Notes under the pieces: generated by a model | The model's database searches: none | What the model was told of the DNA's origin: nothing | What the model saw: the letters and a program-made list of their open reading frames with translations, nothing else | Source of the DNA: Sphingomonas jatrophae | GTDB taxonomy: Bacteria; Pseudomonadota; Alphaproteobacteria; Sphingomonadales; Sphingomonadaceae | Length of the DNA stretch: 64,000 bases | NCBI RefSeq assembly: GCF_900113315.1 | Contig: NZ_FOZG01000001.1 | Span: forward strand, 1,860,001 to 1,924,000 | Direction: 5' to 3' | Program-made: the position numbers and the translations under genes | Shown here: positions 16,279-24,424 of the stretch, piece by piece | Position numbering within the stretch: position 1 is the stretch's first letter | How the letters are laid out: each line of letters starts with the position of its first letter

Positions 16279-17316
16279 TCATTTCGTCAGACCCGTGCCG
16301 ACGCGGTCGAGATGCGCCAGCGCGTCGCGCACCGCCGAGATGACCTGCTCGCGATCCGCTCCCGACCCGCTGTGCAGCCGCACCGTCACGCCCTGGCGAT
16401 TGGCCGACTGAACCGACACCATCAGCCGCCCGTAAGGGCTGCGATGCTCGTAGCGCTCGGGCTTCTCGGCCGGCGTGCGCGGTGCGGCGAGCAGCCGCTT
16501 CAGCACCTCGGCGGCGGGCAGGGCAGGGGTGCCCGCCTCCCGCGCCTCAGCCTGCTCGACCGCCAGCCGTTTCGCCTCCGCCGCGATCGCCCTGGCGGCG
16601 CGCGGCTCGTCCAGCGCCTGCGCCAGCGCATAAGCGGGCTTCAGCTGCACGTCGCCGGGCGAGGCGAAGGCGGCAACGATCGCATCGGGGATCGACGCGA
16701 CCTTGATCATCTTGCTCAGCCATCCCTTGGAGAGCTTCAGCCGCTCCGCCATGCGGGTCAGGTGGCTGCCATAATGCGCCGACAGGGCCGCCGCATAATT
16801 GCGCGCACGCTCCAGATCCGACACGTCGGCGCGCGCGCGATTCTCGATATCGGCGAGGCGGAAGGCGGCCTCGTCGTCCAGCACCGCGACCTGCGCCAGC
16901 AGCATCATGTCCGGATAGGAATGCGCGCGCAGCCAGCTGATCGACCAGTGCCGCCGCGTGCCGGCGATCACCTCATAATCGTGCGCCGGATCGCCCTCCA
17001 CACGCCGCACCACCGCGGGCACCTTCTGCCCCCCCTCTGCCACCAGCGAATCGATCAGCTCGCGGCAATTCGCCTCGGACAGGTGCGAGTAGCTCCGCGC
17101 ATTGCCCGGCCACACGCGCACGCGCGCGGGATCGAGCAGCAGCTGCGTCACCTGCCGCACTTCGCCCGCCGCCACGCGTGCCAGCGCACTCTCCCGCCCA
17201 AGCAAGGTCGTGCCACGCGCGCGATCCGGCCGCGGCGGGGCAGGGGAGGGGGCCTCCTCCGCCTCCGGGCCGTCGCTCAACAGTGCGTTCAGGTAATCCG
17301 CTTGCTTACGCGCCAT
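16279..17316 (-). CDS. parB: ParB partition protein
   Basis: Centromere-binding partition protein of 345 residues. The N-terminal ParB/Sulfiredoxin (CTPase-like) domain spans roughly residues 60-150 with DPARVRVWPGNARSYSHLSE and the motif VIAGTRRHWSISWL (family GxRR). The HTH domain follows with MAERLKLSKGWLSKMIKVAS. The C-terminal dimerisation region is short and ends DALAHLDRVG. Start ATG 17316 has GAGGGGAG upstream. It sits 56 bp after parA on the same strand and would load on the palindromes next to repA and parA. Confidence 0.93.
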   Translation of the reverse strand: MARKQADYLNALLSDGPEAEEAPSPAPPRPDRARGTTLLGRESALARVAAGEVRQVTQLLLDPARVRVWPGNARSYSHLSEANCRELIDSLVAEGGQKVPAVVRRVEGDPAHDYEVIAGTRRHWSISWLRAHSYPDMMLLAQVAVLDDEAAFRLADIENRARADVSDLERARNYAAALSAHYGSHLTRMAERLKLSKGWLSKMIKVASIPDAIVAAFASPGDVQLKPAYALAQALDEPRAARAIAAEAKRLAVEQAEAREAGTPALPAAEVLKRLLAAPRTPAEKPERYEHRSPYGRLMVSVQSANRQGVTVRLHSGSGADREQVISAVRDALAHLDRVGTGLTK

Positions 17317-17372
17317 GGCCGCTCCCCCTCGCGCGCTCACATAACCATATAGGTTCACAGATGCAAGCCATT

Positions 17373-18569
17373 CTATGCTGCATGGATCAGCGCCTCTTCG
17401 CTCGCCGGCGTGACGCGGCCCCAGCCCTGCCGCACCAGCTGCTCGATCTGCCCCAGCGCCTCATCGAGGTTCGCGCGGCAGCGTTTGTGCGTGCGCGGCG
17501 TGCCGATCGGCCGCTCCAGCTCGTAGACGGTCATCATGCGAAGCGCCGCATGGCTGATCTCCGCCGAATCGAGGATCGGCACGGGCAGCAGGGCAGGGCC
17601 GAAGCTCTGCTCCATGATCGCGCGCACCATGGCGTGGCTGGGATCGTTCGCGTCGAACTTCGAACAGATCAGCCGCACGAAGCTGTAGTCGACCGAAATG
17701 CCCGCGCCCTGCAGCTGGCCGATCACCTGATCCATCATCGACAGGAACTGGACGGTGGAGCAGAAATCGGGCGTCGTCGCGGCCAGCGGCACCAGCAGCG
17801 CATTGGCCGCCTGCATCACCGCCAGGCTGATCGTGCCGAGGGCAGGGGGCGGATCGAGCAGGACGATATCGTAATCGCGCGCGAGATCGGCGAGGCCCTG
17901 CTTCAGCTTGCGGAAGCGCGCCGCCAGCACCGACCCGCCGTCGCTGCCCGCCGCCGCCAGCTCATATTCGACGTCGAACAGCTCGAGGTTGGACGGGATC
18001 AGGTCGACATTGGGCCAGGGCGTCCGCTTCACCGCATAGAGGAGGTCCGCCTGCGTCGGATCGATCGACAGATAGGGGTAGAGCGTCTCTTCCCGCTGGA
18101 TGTTGAAGTGCGGGTTGAAGCCGAACAGCGTCGTCGTCGTCGCCTGGCTGTCGCAATCGACCACGAGCACGCGGTAACCCTGCACCGCCAGATAATGGGC
18201 GAGGTGGCAGGTGACGGTGGATTTGCCGACGCCGCCCTTGAAGTTCTGCACCGCGATCACCGCGGGCACGTCCAGCCCGGCGCGCTCGGGCGAGGCGCCA
18301 AGCACGCGCCGCATGTTGAGCAGCTCGTCCACCGTATAGCCGGGGCGGCGGCCATTGTCCGACGGCGGGGGCGGGGGCAGGCGGCCGTCATCCTCCGCCA
18401 TGCGGATGCGGTTGGTCGAACAGCCGAGCAGCTGCGCTGCTTCCGCGATGCCGAAGCGCAGGTTGAGGCCCTTGCGGCTCTCCGGCAGGAAGGCCTTGCG
18501 GCGCAGCCGCTCGATCATCCGCTCGCCGGCATCCGCCAGTTCGCCGATCTGCGACACGATTGAATGCAT
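17373..18569 (-). CDS. parA: ParA partition ATPase (type Ia, with N-terminal HTH)
   Basis: Walker-type partition ATPase of 398 residues that moves plasmid copies on the nucleoid. The deviant Walker A QNFKGGVGKST is at about residues 108-118, VVDCDSQATTTTLFG holds the A' motif, and DIVLLDPPPALG is Walker B. The first 100 residues carry a MerR-like helix-turn-helix (FGIAEAAQLLGCSTNRIRM), the mark of type Ia ParA proteins, which repress their own promoter. It is first in the parA-parB-repA series; upstream lie inverted repeats and a perfect parS-like palindrome. Confidence 0.95.
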   Translation of the reverse strand: MHSIVSQIGELADAGERMIERLRRKAFLPESRKGLNLRFGIAEAAQLLGCSTNRIRMAEDDGRLPPPPPSDNGRRPGYTVDELLNMRRVLGASPERAGLDVPAVIAVQNFKGGVGKSTVTCHLAHYLAVQGYRVLVVDCDSQATTTTLFGFNPHFNIQREETLYPYLSIDPTQADLLYAVKRTPWPNVDLIPSNLELFDVEYELAAAGSDGGSVLAARFRKLKQGLADLARDYDIVLLDPPPALGTISLAVMQAANALLVPLAATTPDFCSTVQFLSMMDQVIGQLQGAGISVDYSFVRLICSKFDANDPSHAMVRAIMEQSFGPALLPVPILDSAEISHAALRMMTVYELERPIGTPRTHKRCRANLDEALGQIEQLVRQGWGRVTPASEEALIHAA

Positions 18570-18952
18570 CGGTTGCCCCGCATGCCCGATTGAAGCTTCT
18601 TGCGATTCGCTATCTCACAAAAGCTTCAGAGCAGCAATCTTCGTGCGCACGGCCACTACTGACACTTTGCCCGAGGCGGCGGTATCGGCACCCAGTGGCC
18701 GGACGATAGTTCGTGCGACCGCCTGCACGCTATCCTCAACCGCCAACCGCGCAGGCCATCTCGGTTCGTGAAATGTGCATGACCGTGCTCGAGCATCGCC
18801 TATAACGCCACCACTTCCGACACTTAGCCGCCAAGCCGAGGCAAAGTGTCACTTCCGACAAAGCCGACCTGTTTCCCCGGGGAAACGCATGCAGGGGATT
18901 CACGCGAGTCGCCGTTTGTGCTTTGTTCCCGAGTCACCGGAGGAGCCACGAA
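18570..18952. other. Regulatory region between parA and a divergent plasmid gene
   Basis: No gene is convincing in these 383 bp. It contains CACTTCCGACA twice (18812-18822 and 18850-18860), GACACTTTGCC at 18661-18671 mirrored by GGCAAAGTGTC at 18840-18850, AAGCTTC twice near 18591 and 18622, and the perfect palindrome at 18871. It fits the operator of an autoregulating ParA plus a centromere. Confidence 0.55.
18871..18886. promoter_or_regulatory. parS-like palindrome upstream of parA
   Basis: GTTTCCCCGGGGAAAC, a perfect 16-bp palindrome identical to the core at 16253-16268, in the divergent region between parA and the wHTH gene. Repetition on both sides of parAB supports a centromere role. 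Confidence 0.75.
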
Positions 18953-19492
18953 GTGATCGCCACCCATGCCGCCCCCGCAAGTCCGGCCTTTGCCAGTCGG
19001 TCCGCCAGCCTCGGCGCGATCTTCCAGCGCCTCGCCGAGCGCTCCGCCCGGCCGCGTTACGCCTTCATGGTGCTGAACCTCATTTCCGAGGCGGCGGGCA
19101 CGCGCGGCATGGCCGGCCCGTTCGTCGAGCGCGCCGGCACCCGGCTGCCGCTGCGCGACTGGCTGGCGGGCGAGCTCATGCCCTTGTCCGGCCGCGACAG
19201 CCGGCGCGAGGCGCTGCGCCGCCGCATCGTCGCCGAACTCGCGCCCAGGCTGACCGGCGAGGCGGAGCGCGACGCCGCGTTGATCGAGGCGGCGGTGGAG
19301 GAGGAGGCGCTGGCGGTCGGCAAGGCCAATGTCAGCCGCGCAGTCACCGATCTCGTCCGTGCCGGGCTGGTGCGGCGCCACTATGCCGGCCGCATCACCG
19401 ACCATCCCAATCGCGGCGGCAAGCGGCTGGCGGTCTATGCCGTCGATGCCGAGGTGATGGCCGCGATCCGCACGCGCACCACGCTGATCTGA
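18953..19492 (+). CDS. Winged-helix protein divergent from parA, function unknown
   Basis: Protein of 179 residues with no family I can name. The C-terminal third looks like a winged helix: EEEALAVGKANVSRAVTDLVRAG, then LVRRHYAGRI and a basic wing DHPNRGGKRLAVYAV. The N-terminal half is helical and Arg-rich (FQRLAERSARPRYAFMVLNLI). A GTG start at 18953 follows GGAGGAGC, better than the TTG 30 bases upstream. Its place opposite parA and next to the parS-like site suggests a plasmid maintenance or copy-control regulator. Inference only. Confidence 0.7.
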   Translation: MIATHAAPASPAFASRSASLGAIFQRLAERSARPRYAFMVLNLISEAAGTRGMAGPFVERAGTRLPLRDWLAGELMPLSGRDSRREALRRRIVAELAPRLTGEAERDAALIEAAVEEEALAVGKANVSRAVTDLVRAGLVRRHYAGRITDHPNRGGKRLAVYAVDAEVMAAIRTRTTLI

Positions 19493-19603
19493 CCGGCAGG
19501 GCAGGGGAGTGGCCCGTTGGCCGACCCGTTGACGAGCGCCGCATTTGGTGACAGCCTCCCCGAATCACGCCGCAAGAGCGTGACCCGAGGACGGAGAGAG
19601 TCG

Positions 19604-19714
19604 ATGGAAACCGACGAACAGGTGATCTGCCGCCTGGATGCGTGGATGTTGACCGTGGCCAGCGGCTTTTCGGCGCTGATCTCGGGCGCGGTCTACCTCA
19701 TCTTCGCCGCCTGA
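19604..19714 (+). CDS. 36-residue single-pass membrane miniprotein
   Basis: Very short gene with a good ribosome site (GGAGAGAG seven bases before ATG 19604). The product starts METDEQVICRLDAW and continues into one hydrophobic helix, MLTVASGFSALISGAVYLIF, of about 20 residues, so it is probably an inner-membrane miniprotein with a short cytoplasmic N-terminus. Its last 22 bases overlap the 3' end of the convergent efflux gene. It could alternatively be a chance frame, but the ribosome site and clean membrane segment support it. Confidence 0.5.
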   Translation: METDEQVICRLDAWMLTVASGFSALISGAVYLIFAA

Positions 19715-21174
19715 TCGCCCGCGGGCACGCCGCCCGCATCCATCCGGTCCCAGCCGAGGCCGAGCGCCTTGGCGATCGCGACATAGCTGAGCGTCAGGTT
19801 CGCACGCGCCTGGATCAGCGCCTGTTCCGCCTGCATCTGCCGCTGCTCCGCCTCCAGCTGCTCGATCAGCGTCCCCGTTCCTGCCGCATAACGCTGCCGC
19901 GCCAGTGACGCGACCGCCCCGGCCGATCGCTCAGCCCGCGCCAGCGATGCCAGCGTCACTCGGCTCGCGCCGAAGCGCGACAGCGCACCCTCCGCATCGC
20001 GCAGCGCCGTCAGCACCGCACCACGATAGCGCGCCTCGCTCTCGTCGCGCACCGCCTCCGCCTTGGTGATGCGCGCGCGGTTGCGGCCGAAATCGAGGAA
20101 GCCCCAGCTCAGTTGCGGTGCGGCGATAGCGGCGAGATCGTCGAGCTTGGTCAGGTCGGTCAGCCGCGATCCGCCAATGCCGACGATGCCCATGAACGAC
20201 AGGCGCGGGAAGCGGGCGGCCCGCGCCTGGCCGATCCGTGCGGTGTCCGCCGCCAGCGTCCGCTCCGCCGCGCGTATGTCCGGGCGGCGCTGGAGCAGGG
20301 CGGCGGGATCGCCGATCGCGACCTGTTCCGGCGGCAGCGGCACCGGCTGCACGGTCCCGAGCGCCGCATCCTCGACCCCCGGTTCGGTGCCGGTGAGCGT
20401 CGCGAGCAGGTCGAGATAGGAATCGCGCTGTGCGCGCAGCGGCGTAATGTCGGCACGCGATCCGTCGAGCGCCTGCACCAGCCGCTCGACCTCCGCCTGC
20501 GTCACCGTGCCGGCGGCAAGGCGCTGGCGGGTGAGGGCGAGTGCCTGTTCCTGCCGCGCGATGATCGCCTGGTTGAGCGCGAAGCGCGCCTGCCGGTCGC
20601 GCAGGTTGAGATAGGCCTCGGCGACCGACGCGGTCAGGCTGACCTGCGCATCGGCCAGCCGCGCCTCGGCCGCATCGGCGCCGGCGCGTGCCGCCTCGAT
20701 CGCACGGGCGGTGCCGCCGAACAGGTCGACCTCCCAGCTCGAATCGAAGCCGAGATTGTAGACGTTGAGGCTGCTCGTCCCGCCGCCACCGCCGCCCCCC
20801 TCCTCCTCGGAGCCGAGGTCGAGGCCGGGCACGCGGGCATGGGCGTAGAGCGCGCTGGCATTGACGTTGGGCAGGCGATTGGCGCGCTGCGTGCGGAACT
20901 CGGCACGCGCCTGCCGCAGCCGCGCGGAGGCGACGGCGATGTCCGGATTGGCCGCCAGCGCGCGCGCCTCCAGCGCATTCAGCGTCGGATCGCCCAGCGC
21001 TTCCCACCAGCGCGCCAGCACCGGCTCCGCCGTGGTGAGCCCGTCGCCCGCCCGCCGGAAGGCGCCACCCGCGGCGGCATTGGGCGCGGCGGGCGGCGGG
21101 CCGGCATAATCGGGCCCGGTGGTGCAGCCGGCGAGTGCCAGCGCGAGCAGGGCAGGGGGGGTGAAGCGGCGCAT
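19693..21174 (-). CDS. Outer-membrane efflux lipoprotein (NodT/OprM family)
   Basis: TolC-like outer-membrane channel of 493 residues. A lipoprotein signal with lipobox LALAGC puts the acylated Cys near residue 17. Two repeated OEP domains follow: the first with PDIAVASARLRQARAEFRTQ, the second with RRPDIRAAERTLAADTARIG and LQARANLTLSY-like helices. A Gly/Glu-rich loop (EEEGGGGGGG) lies around residue 125. It is the last gene of an efflux operon with emrB-like and emrA-like genes, 4 bp from the transporter, and would connect that pump to the outside. Confidence 0.93.
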   Translation of the reverse strand: MRRFTPPALLALALAGCTTGPDYAGPPPAAPNAAAGGAFRRAGDGLTTAEPVLARWWEALGDPTLNALEARALAANPDIAVASARLRQARAEFRTQRANRLPNVNASALYAHARVPGLDLGSEEEGGGGGGGTSSLNVYNLGFDSSWEVDLFGGTARAIEAARAGADAAEARLADAQVSLTASVAEAYLNLRDRQARFALNQAIIARQEQALALTRQRLAAGTVTQAEVERLVQALDGSRADITPLRAQRDSYLDLLATLTGTEPGVEDAALGTVQPVPLPPEQVAIGDPAALLQRRPDIRAAERTLAADTARIGQARAARFPRLSFMGIVGIGGSRLTDLTKLDDLAAIAAPQLSWGFLDFGRNRARITKAEAVRDESEARYRGAVLTALRDAEGALSRFGASRVTLASLARAERSAGAVASLARQRYAAGTGTLIEQLEAEQRQMQAEQALIQARANLTLSYVAIAKALGLGWDRMDAGGVPAGDQAAKMR

Positions 21175-21178
21175 GGGT

Positions 21179-22750
21179 CTAGTGCGCTCCTGCCATGGGG
21201 GCGCCCTGCGGCAGCGGCCGCAGCAGCAGCGCCAGCGGCGTCACGCAGACGATCGCCACCGTTACGATCCAGAACAGGTCGGCATAGGTCATCGTCATCG
21301 CCTGGATCCGGATCGTGCCGTCGAGTGCGCGATAGGCCGCCTCCGTGCTGCCCAGCGTCTGCGCCTGCGCCGCCAGATAGGTCTGCACGCCGGCATCGTT
21401 GGCGCGCAGGCTTTCCTCGATGCGGCGGCTGTGCAGCCAGATGCGCTGATCCTGGATCATGCCGATCGCGGCGAGCGCGAGGCTGCCGCCGAGGTTGCGC
21501 GCGGTGTTGTAGAGCCCGGCGGCGTCGCTCGCCATCTCGCGCGGGACGGAGCGGATCGCCGCCTGGTTCATGAAGATGGAGGCGAAGATGGTGCCGAGCC
21601 CGCGCAGCACCTGCGATTCGGCAAAGGCCGAGCCCGTCGACTCGGATGTCAGCCCGGTTTCGAGATAGGCGGAGATGGCGAGGATCGACATGCCGGTGAT
21701 CACCGCGATGCGGATGTCCACCGTCCGCATCAGGAAGGGCGTGAACGGCATCATCAGGATCATCGGCAGGCCCGACAGCAGAACGACCTGCGCCGACTGC
21801 AGCGAATCATAGCCGGCGATGGCGGAAAGGAACTGCGGGATGACGTAGCTGGTGCCGTACATCACCATCCCGATCGCCATCACCATGATGACGACGGCGC
21901 TGAACTGCCGGTCGAGCAGCAGGCGCAGCCGGATGACCGGCTTGGTTGCGCGCGCCTGCCCCCAGAAGATCAGCGCGAAGCCGATCACCGCGGTCAGCGC
22001 CAGCCAGCGAATCTCGGCCGAGGCGAACCACTGCTCGCGCTGGCCCTCCTCCAGCACCACGGTCAGCCCGCCGAGGCCGAGGGCGAGGCCGGCAATGCCC
22101 GCCCAGTCGGCATAGCGCAGCTGATCCCAGTCGGGCGCGCGGTGCGGCAGCGCGACGGCGAGCAGCGTCAGCAGCGTGACGCCCACGGGCAGGTTGATGA
22201 AGAAGGCGTAGTGCCAGGACAGGTTCTCGGTCAGCCAGCCGCCCAGCACCGGGCCGACGACCGGTCCGAGCACGACGGTGACGCCGAACATCGCATTGCC
22301 GATCGGCTGCTGCTGCGTCGGCAGGCGCGTGGCGATGATCGTCATCGCCGTCGGGATCAGCGCACCGCCGGTGAAGCCCTGGCCGATGCGGCCGACGATC
22401 ATCATCGGCAGCGTATCCGACAGGCCGCACAGCATGGAGAAGCTGACGAACAGCGATGTGGCGATCAGCAGCAGGGTGCGCAGGCCCAGCAGCCGCTCCA
22501 GCCAGCCGGCCAGCGGGATGATGACGATTTCGGCGACGAGATAGGAGGTGGAGATCCACGTGCCCTCGCTGCCGCTGGCGCCGATCTCGCCCTGGATGGT
22601 CGGCAGCGACGAATTGACGATCGAGATGTCGAGCGTCGCCATCATCGCGCCCAGCGCACCCGCGGCCACCGCCAGCCAGTCGGCGGTGCTCGCACGCTCG
22701 AACGCCGGCGCGGCTCGGGGCGGCGCGGACCGAGCCGCGGCGTCGCTCAC
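21179..22750 (-). CDS. DHA2-family MFS multidrug exporter (EmrB/QacA type)
   Basis: Proton-driven drug exporter of 523 residues with 14 predicted membrane helices, the DHA2 topology. Marker segments are MMATLDISIVNSSLPTIQGE in helix 1, GRIGQGFTGGALIPTAMTII, and WHYAFFINLPVG (motif C region). GTG start overlaps the stop of the emrA-like gene (GTGA). With the adaptor and the outer-membrane channel it makes a tripartite pump across both membranes. Transcribed away from marR, the likely repressor. Substrate unknown; could be the toxic catabolic substrate or an antibiotic. Confidence 0.93.
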   Translation of the reverse strand: MSDAAARSAPPRAAPAFERASTADWLAVAAGALGAMMATLDISIVNSSLPTIQGEIGASGSEGTWISTSYLVAEIVIIPLAGWLERLLGLRTLLLIATSLFVSFSMLCGLSDTLPMMIVGRIGQGFTGGALIPTAMTIIATRLPTQQQPIGNAMFGVTVVLGPVVGPVLGGWLTENLSWHYAFFINLPVGVTLLTLLAVALPHRAPDWDQLRYADWAGIAGLALGLGGLTVVLEEGQREQWFASAEIRWLALTAVIGFALIFWGQARATKPVIRLRLLLDRQFSAVVIMVMAIGMVMYGTSYVIPQFLSAIAGYDSLQSAQVVLLSGLPMILMMPFTPFLMRTVDIRIAVITGMSILAISAYLETGLTSESTGSAFAESQVLRGLGTIFASIFMNQAAIRSVPREMASDAAGLYNTARNLGGSLALAAIGMIQDQRIWLHSRRIEESLRANDAGVQTYLAAQAQTLGSTEAAYRALDGTIRIQAMTMTYADLFWIVTVAIVCVTPLALLLRPLPQGAPMAGAH

Positions 22751-23874
22751 CGGCGCTGCTCCTCGCGCGCGGTGATGCGGCTCATCTCGTCCTTGGCACC
22801 CCGCGTGTCGACGGTGACCTCCAGCGACAGACCGGGGACGAGGATGCGGCGCACCTCCGGCCCGGCATCGATGGCGATGCGCACGGGCACGCGCTGGACG
22901 ATCTTGGTGAAGTTGCCCGTCGCATTCTGCGGGGGGATGAGCGAGAATTGCGCACCGGTGCCGGGCGACAGGCTCTCGACATGGCCGTGCAGCTCGACGC
23001 CGGGCAGCGCATCCACCTCAATCGTCGCTGGCTGGCCCGGGCGCATCAGGCCGATCTGCGTTTCCTTGAAGTTCGCGCTGACATAGATGGCGGCGAGCGG
23101 CACGACCGACATCATCCGCGTTCCCGGCTGGACGAACTGGCCGGTGCGCACCGTGCGATCGCCGATGCGGCCCGCGGCGGGCGCGCGCACCAAAGTGGCG
23201 CCGAGATTGACGTTGGCGGCGGTCAGCTGCGCACGGGCGGCACCGCCCTGCGCCTGCGCCTGACGGATCTGCGCGTTCAGCGAGGCGATGCGCCGTTCCG
23301 CGCTGGCGAGCGAGGCGGCGCGGGCGGCCGCCTCGTTGCGCGCGCGCGTGGCCTGGTTGCGCAGCTGCGCCAGCTTCTCGCGGCTTTCCGCGCCGCTGGC
23401 GGCGAGCGGTGTGTAGCGGGCCACCTCCTCCTCGGCGAAGCGGAGATCGGCGAGCGACGCATCGCGCTGCGCGCGCGCCTGCTCGACCATGGCGCGCTGT
23501 TCGGCGATGCCCGCGCGGACATTATCGGCATTGGCCTCCGCCACGCCGATCTGCGCGCGATATTGCGCCGCCTGCGCGCCATAATCGCGCGAATCGATGC
23601 GGACGAGCGGCTGACCCGCCTGCACGTCCTGATTTTCCGCCACGAAGACGCGGTCGACATAGCCGCCCACCTTGGGGCTGACGGTGATCACGTCCGCGCG
23701 CAGATAGGCGTCGTTGGTGGAGGCGAGATACTTGCCGACCGTCTGATAGTGGATGAACCACGCCAGCGCCGCGCCGGCCAGCACGACGACGAGCGCGAGG
23801 ACCGCCAGCTTCACCTTCGGATTGAGGCCGCGGCGTGCCGCGCCCGCCGGTTCGCCCGCTATCTGATCCGCCAT
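22747..23874 (-). CDS. HlyD/EmrA-type membrane fusion adaptor
   Basis: Periplasmic adaptor of 375 residues anchored by one N-terminal helix (VKLAVLALVVVLAGAALAWF near residue 20). The lipoyl half-motif SPKVGGYVDRVFVAENQDVQ precedes a long coiled coil rich in Ala, Arg and Glu (about residues 95-205). The second lipoyl half has RAPAAGRIGDRTVRTGQFVQ, then a beta-barrel with VYVSANFKETQIG-like sequence typical of EmrA. ATG 23874 is chosen because the longer frame would run into the regulatory region. First gene of the efflux operon. Confidence 0.92.
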   Translation of the reverse strand: MADQIAGEPAGAARRGLNPKVKLAVLALVVVLAGAALAWFIHYQTVGKYLASTNDAYLRADVITVSPKVGGYVDRVFVAENQDVQAGQPLVRIDSRDYGAQAAQYRAQIGVAEANADNVRAGIAEQRAMVEQARAQRDASLADLRFAEEEVARYTPLAASGAESREKLAQLRNQATRARNEAAARAASLASAERRIASLNAQIRQAQAQGGAARAQLTAANVNLGATLVRAPAAGRIGDRTVRTGQFVQPGTRMMSVVPLAAIYVSANFKETQIGLMRPGQPATIEVDALPGVELHGHVESLSPGTGAQFSLIPPQNATGNFTKIVQRVPVRIAIDAGPEVRRILVPGLSLEVTVDTRGAKDEMSRITAREEQRR

Positions 23875-23942
23875 GATTGTTCCCGTGGGGCCTTCCCGTG
23901 TGACTCCGCCATTGCCTCGCCGCCTGAGTTGTGACAACCCTC

Positions 23943-23964
23943 TTAATGTGGACCCTCAACATAA
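23943..23964. promoter_or_regulatory. Imperfect palindrome between efflux operon and marR
   Basis: TTAATGTGGACCCTCAACATAA has TTAATGT and AACATAA arms, imperfectly mirrored, in the divergent control region, with GTTGTGACAAC just upstream (23928-23938). MarR regulators usually bind such 16-22 bp palindromes at divergent promoters. Binding is inferred. Confidence 0.4.
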
Positions 23965-24424
23965 ATCGGGCGGCCGATCGGCCCTTGGCGATCATGAGCG
24001 CGTCAGCCTTGCGGTGCGCGACTTCTACTGGCGGTCGCACCGGCTGGTGGATCGGCTGATGATCGCGGAGGGCGTGTCGTGGGCGCGCACGCGCGTGCTG
24101 GCGGAGATCGACCGGCGCGGCCCGCTCCGCTCGACCGATATCGCGACCGGCTTCGGCCTGGCGCCCCGGACGGTGACGGAGGCGATCGACGGGCTGGAGC
24201 GGGACGGCCTCGCCCGGCGCGATCCCGATCCGCTGGATCGCCGCGCCAAGCGCATCTCGCTGACCGAGGCGGGGCAGGCGGCGGCGGCGGCATCGGAGGC
24301 GTCGCGCATCCGCTATATCCAGGCGGTGTTCGGCGTACTCGATCCGGATGAATGTGCAGAGATGGTGCGCCTGTTCGACAAGCTGAACGAGCGGCTGGAG
24401 GCGCTGACGGTGGAGACGGCATGA
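23948..24424 (+). CDS. MarR-family transcriptional regulator
   Basis: Winged-helix repressor of about 158 residues. The MarR pattern is clear: LAVRDFYWRSHRLVDRLM, RTRVLAEIDRRGPLRSTDIA, recognition region LAPRTVTEAIDGLERDGLA, wing RRDPDPLDRRAKRISLTEAG, and a C-terminal dimer helix. The start is uncertain: GTG 23948 gives a normal length but no good ribosome site; GTG 23900 and ATG 23873 are alternatives. It is divergent from the efflux operon, so it most likely represses it, and its stop overlaps the next gene, a TetR regulator. Confidence 0.82.
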   Translation: MDPQHKSGGRSALGDHERVSLAVRDFYWRSHRLVDRLMIAEGVSWARTRVLAEIDRRGPLRSTDIATGFGLAPRTVTEAIDGLERDGLARRDPDPLDRRAKRISLTEAGQAAAAASEASRIRYIQAVFGVLDPDECAEMVRLFDKLNERLEALTVETA

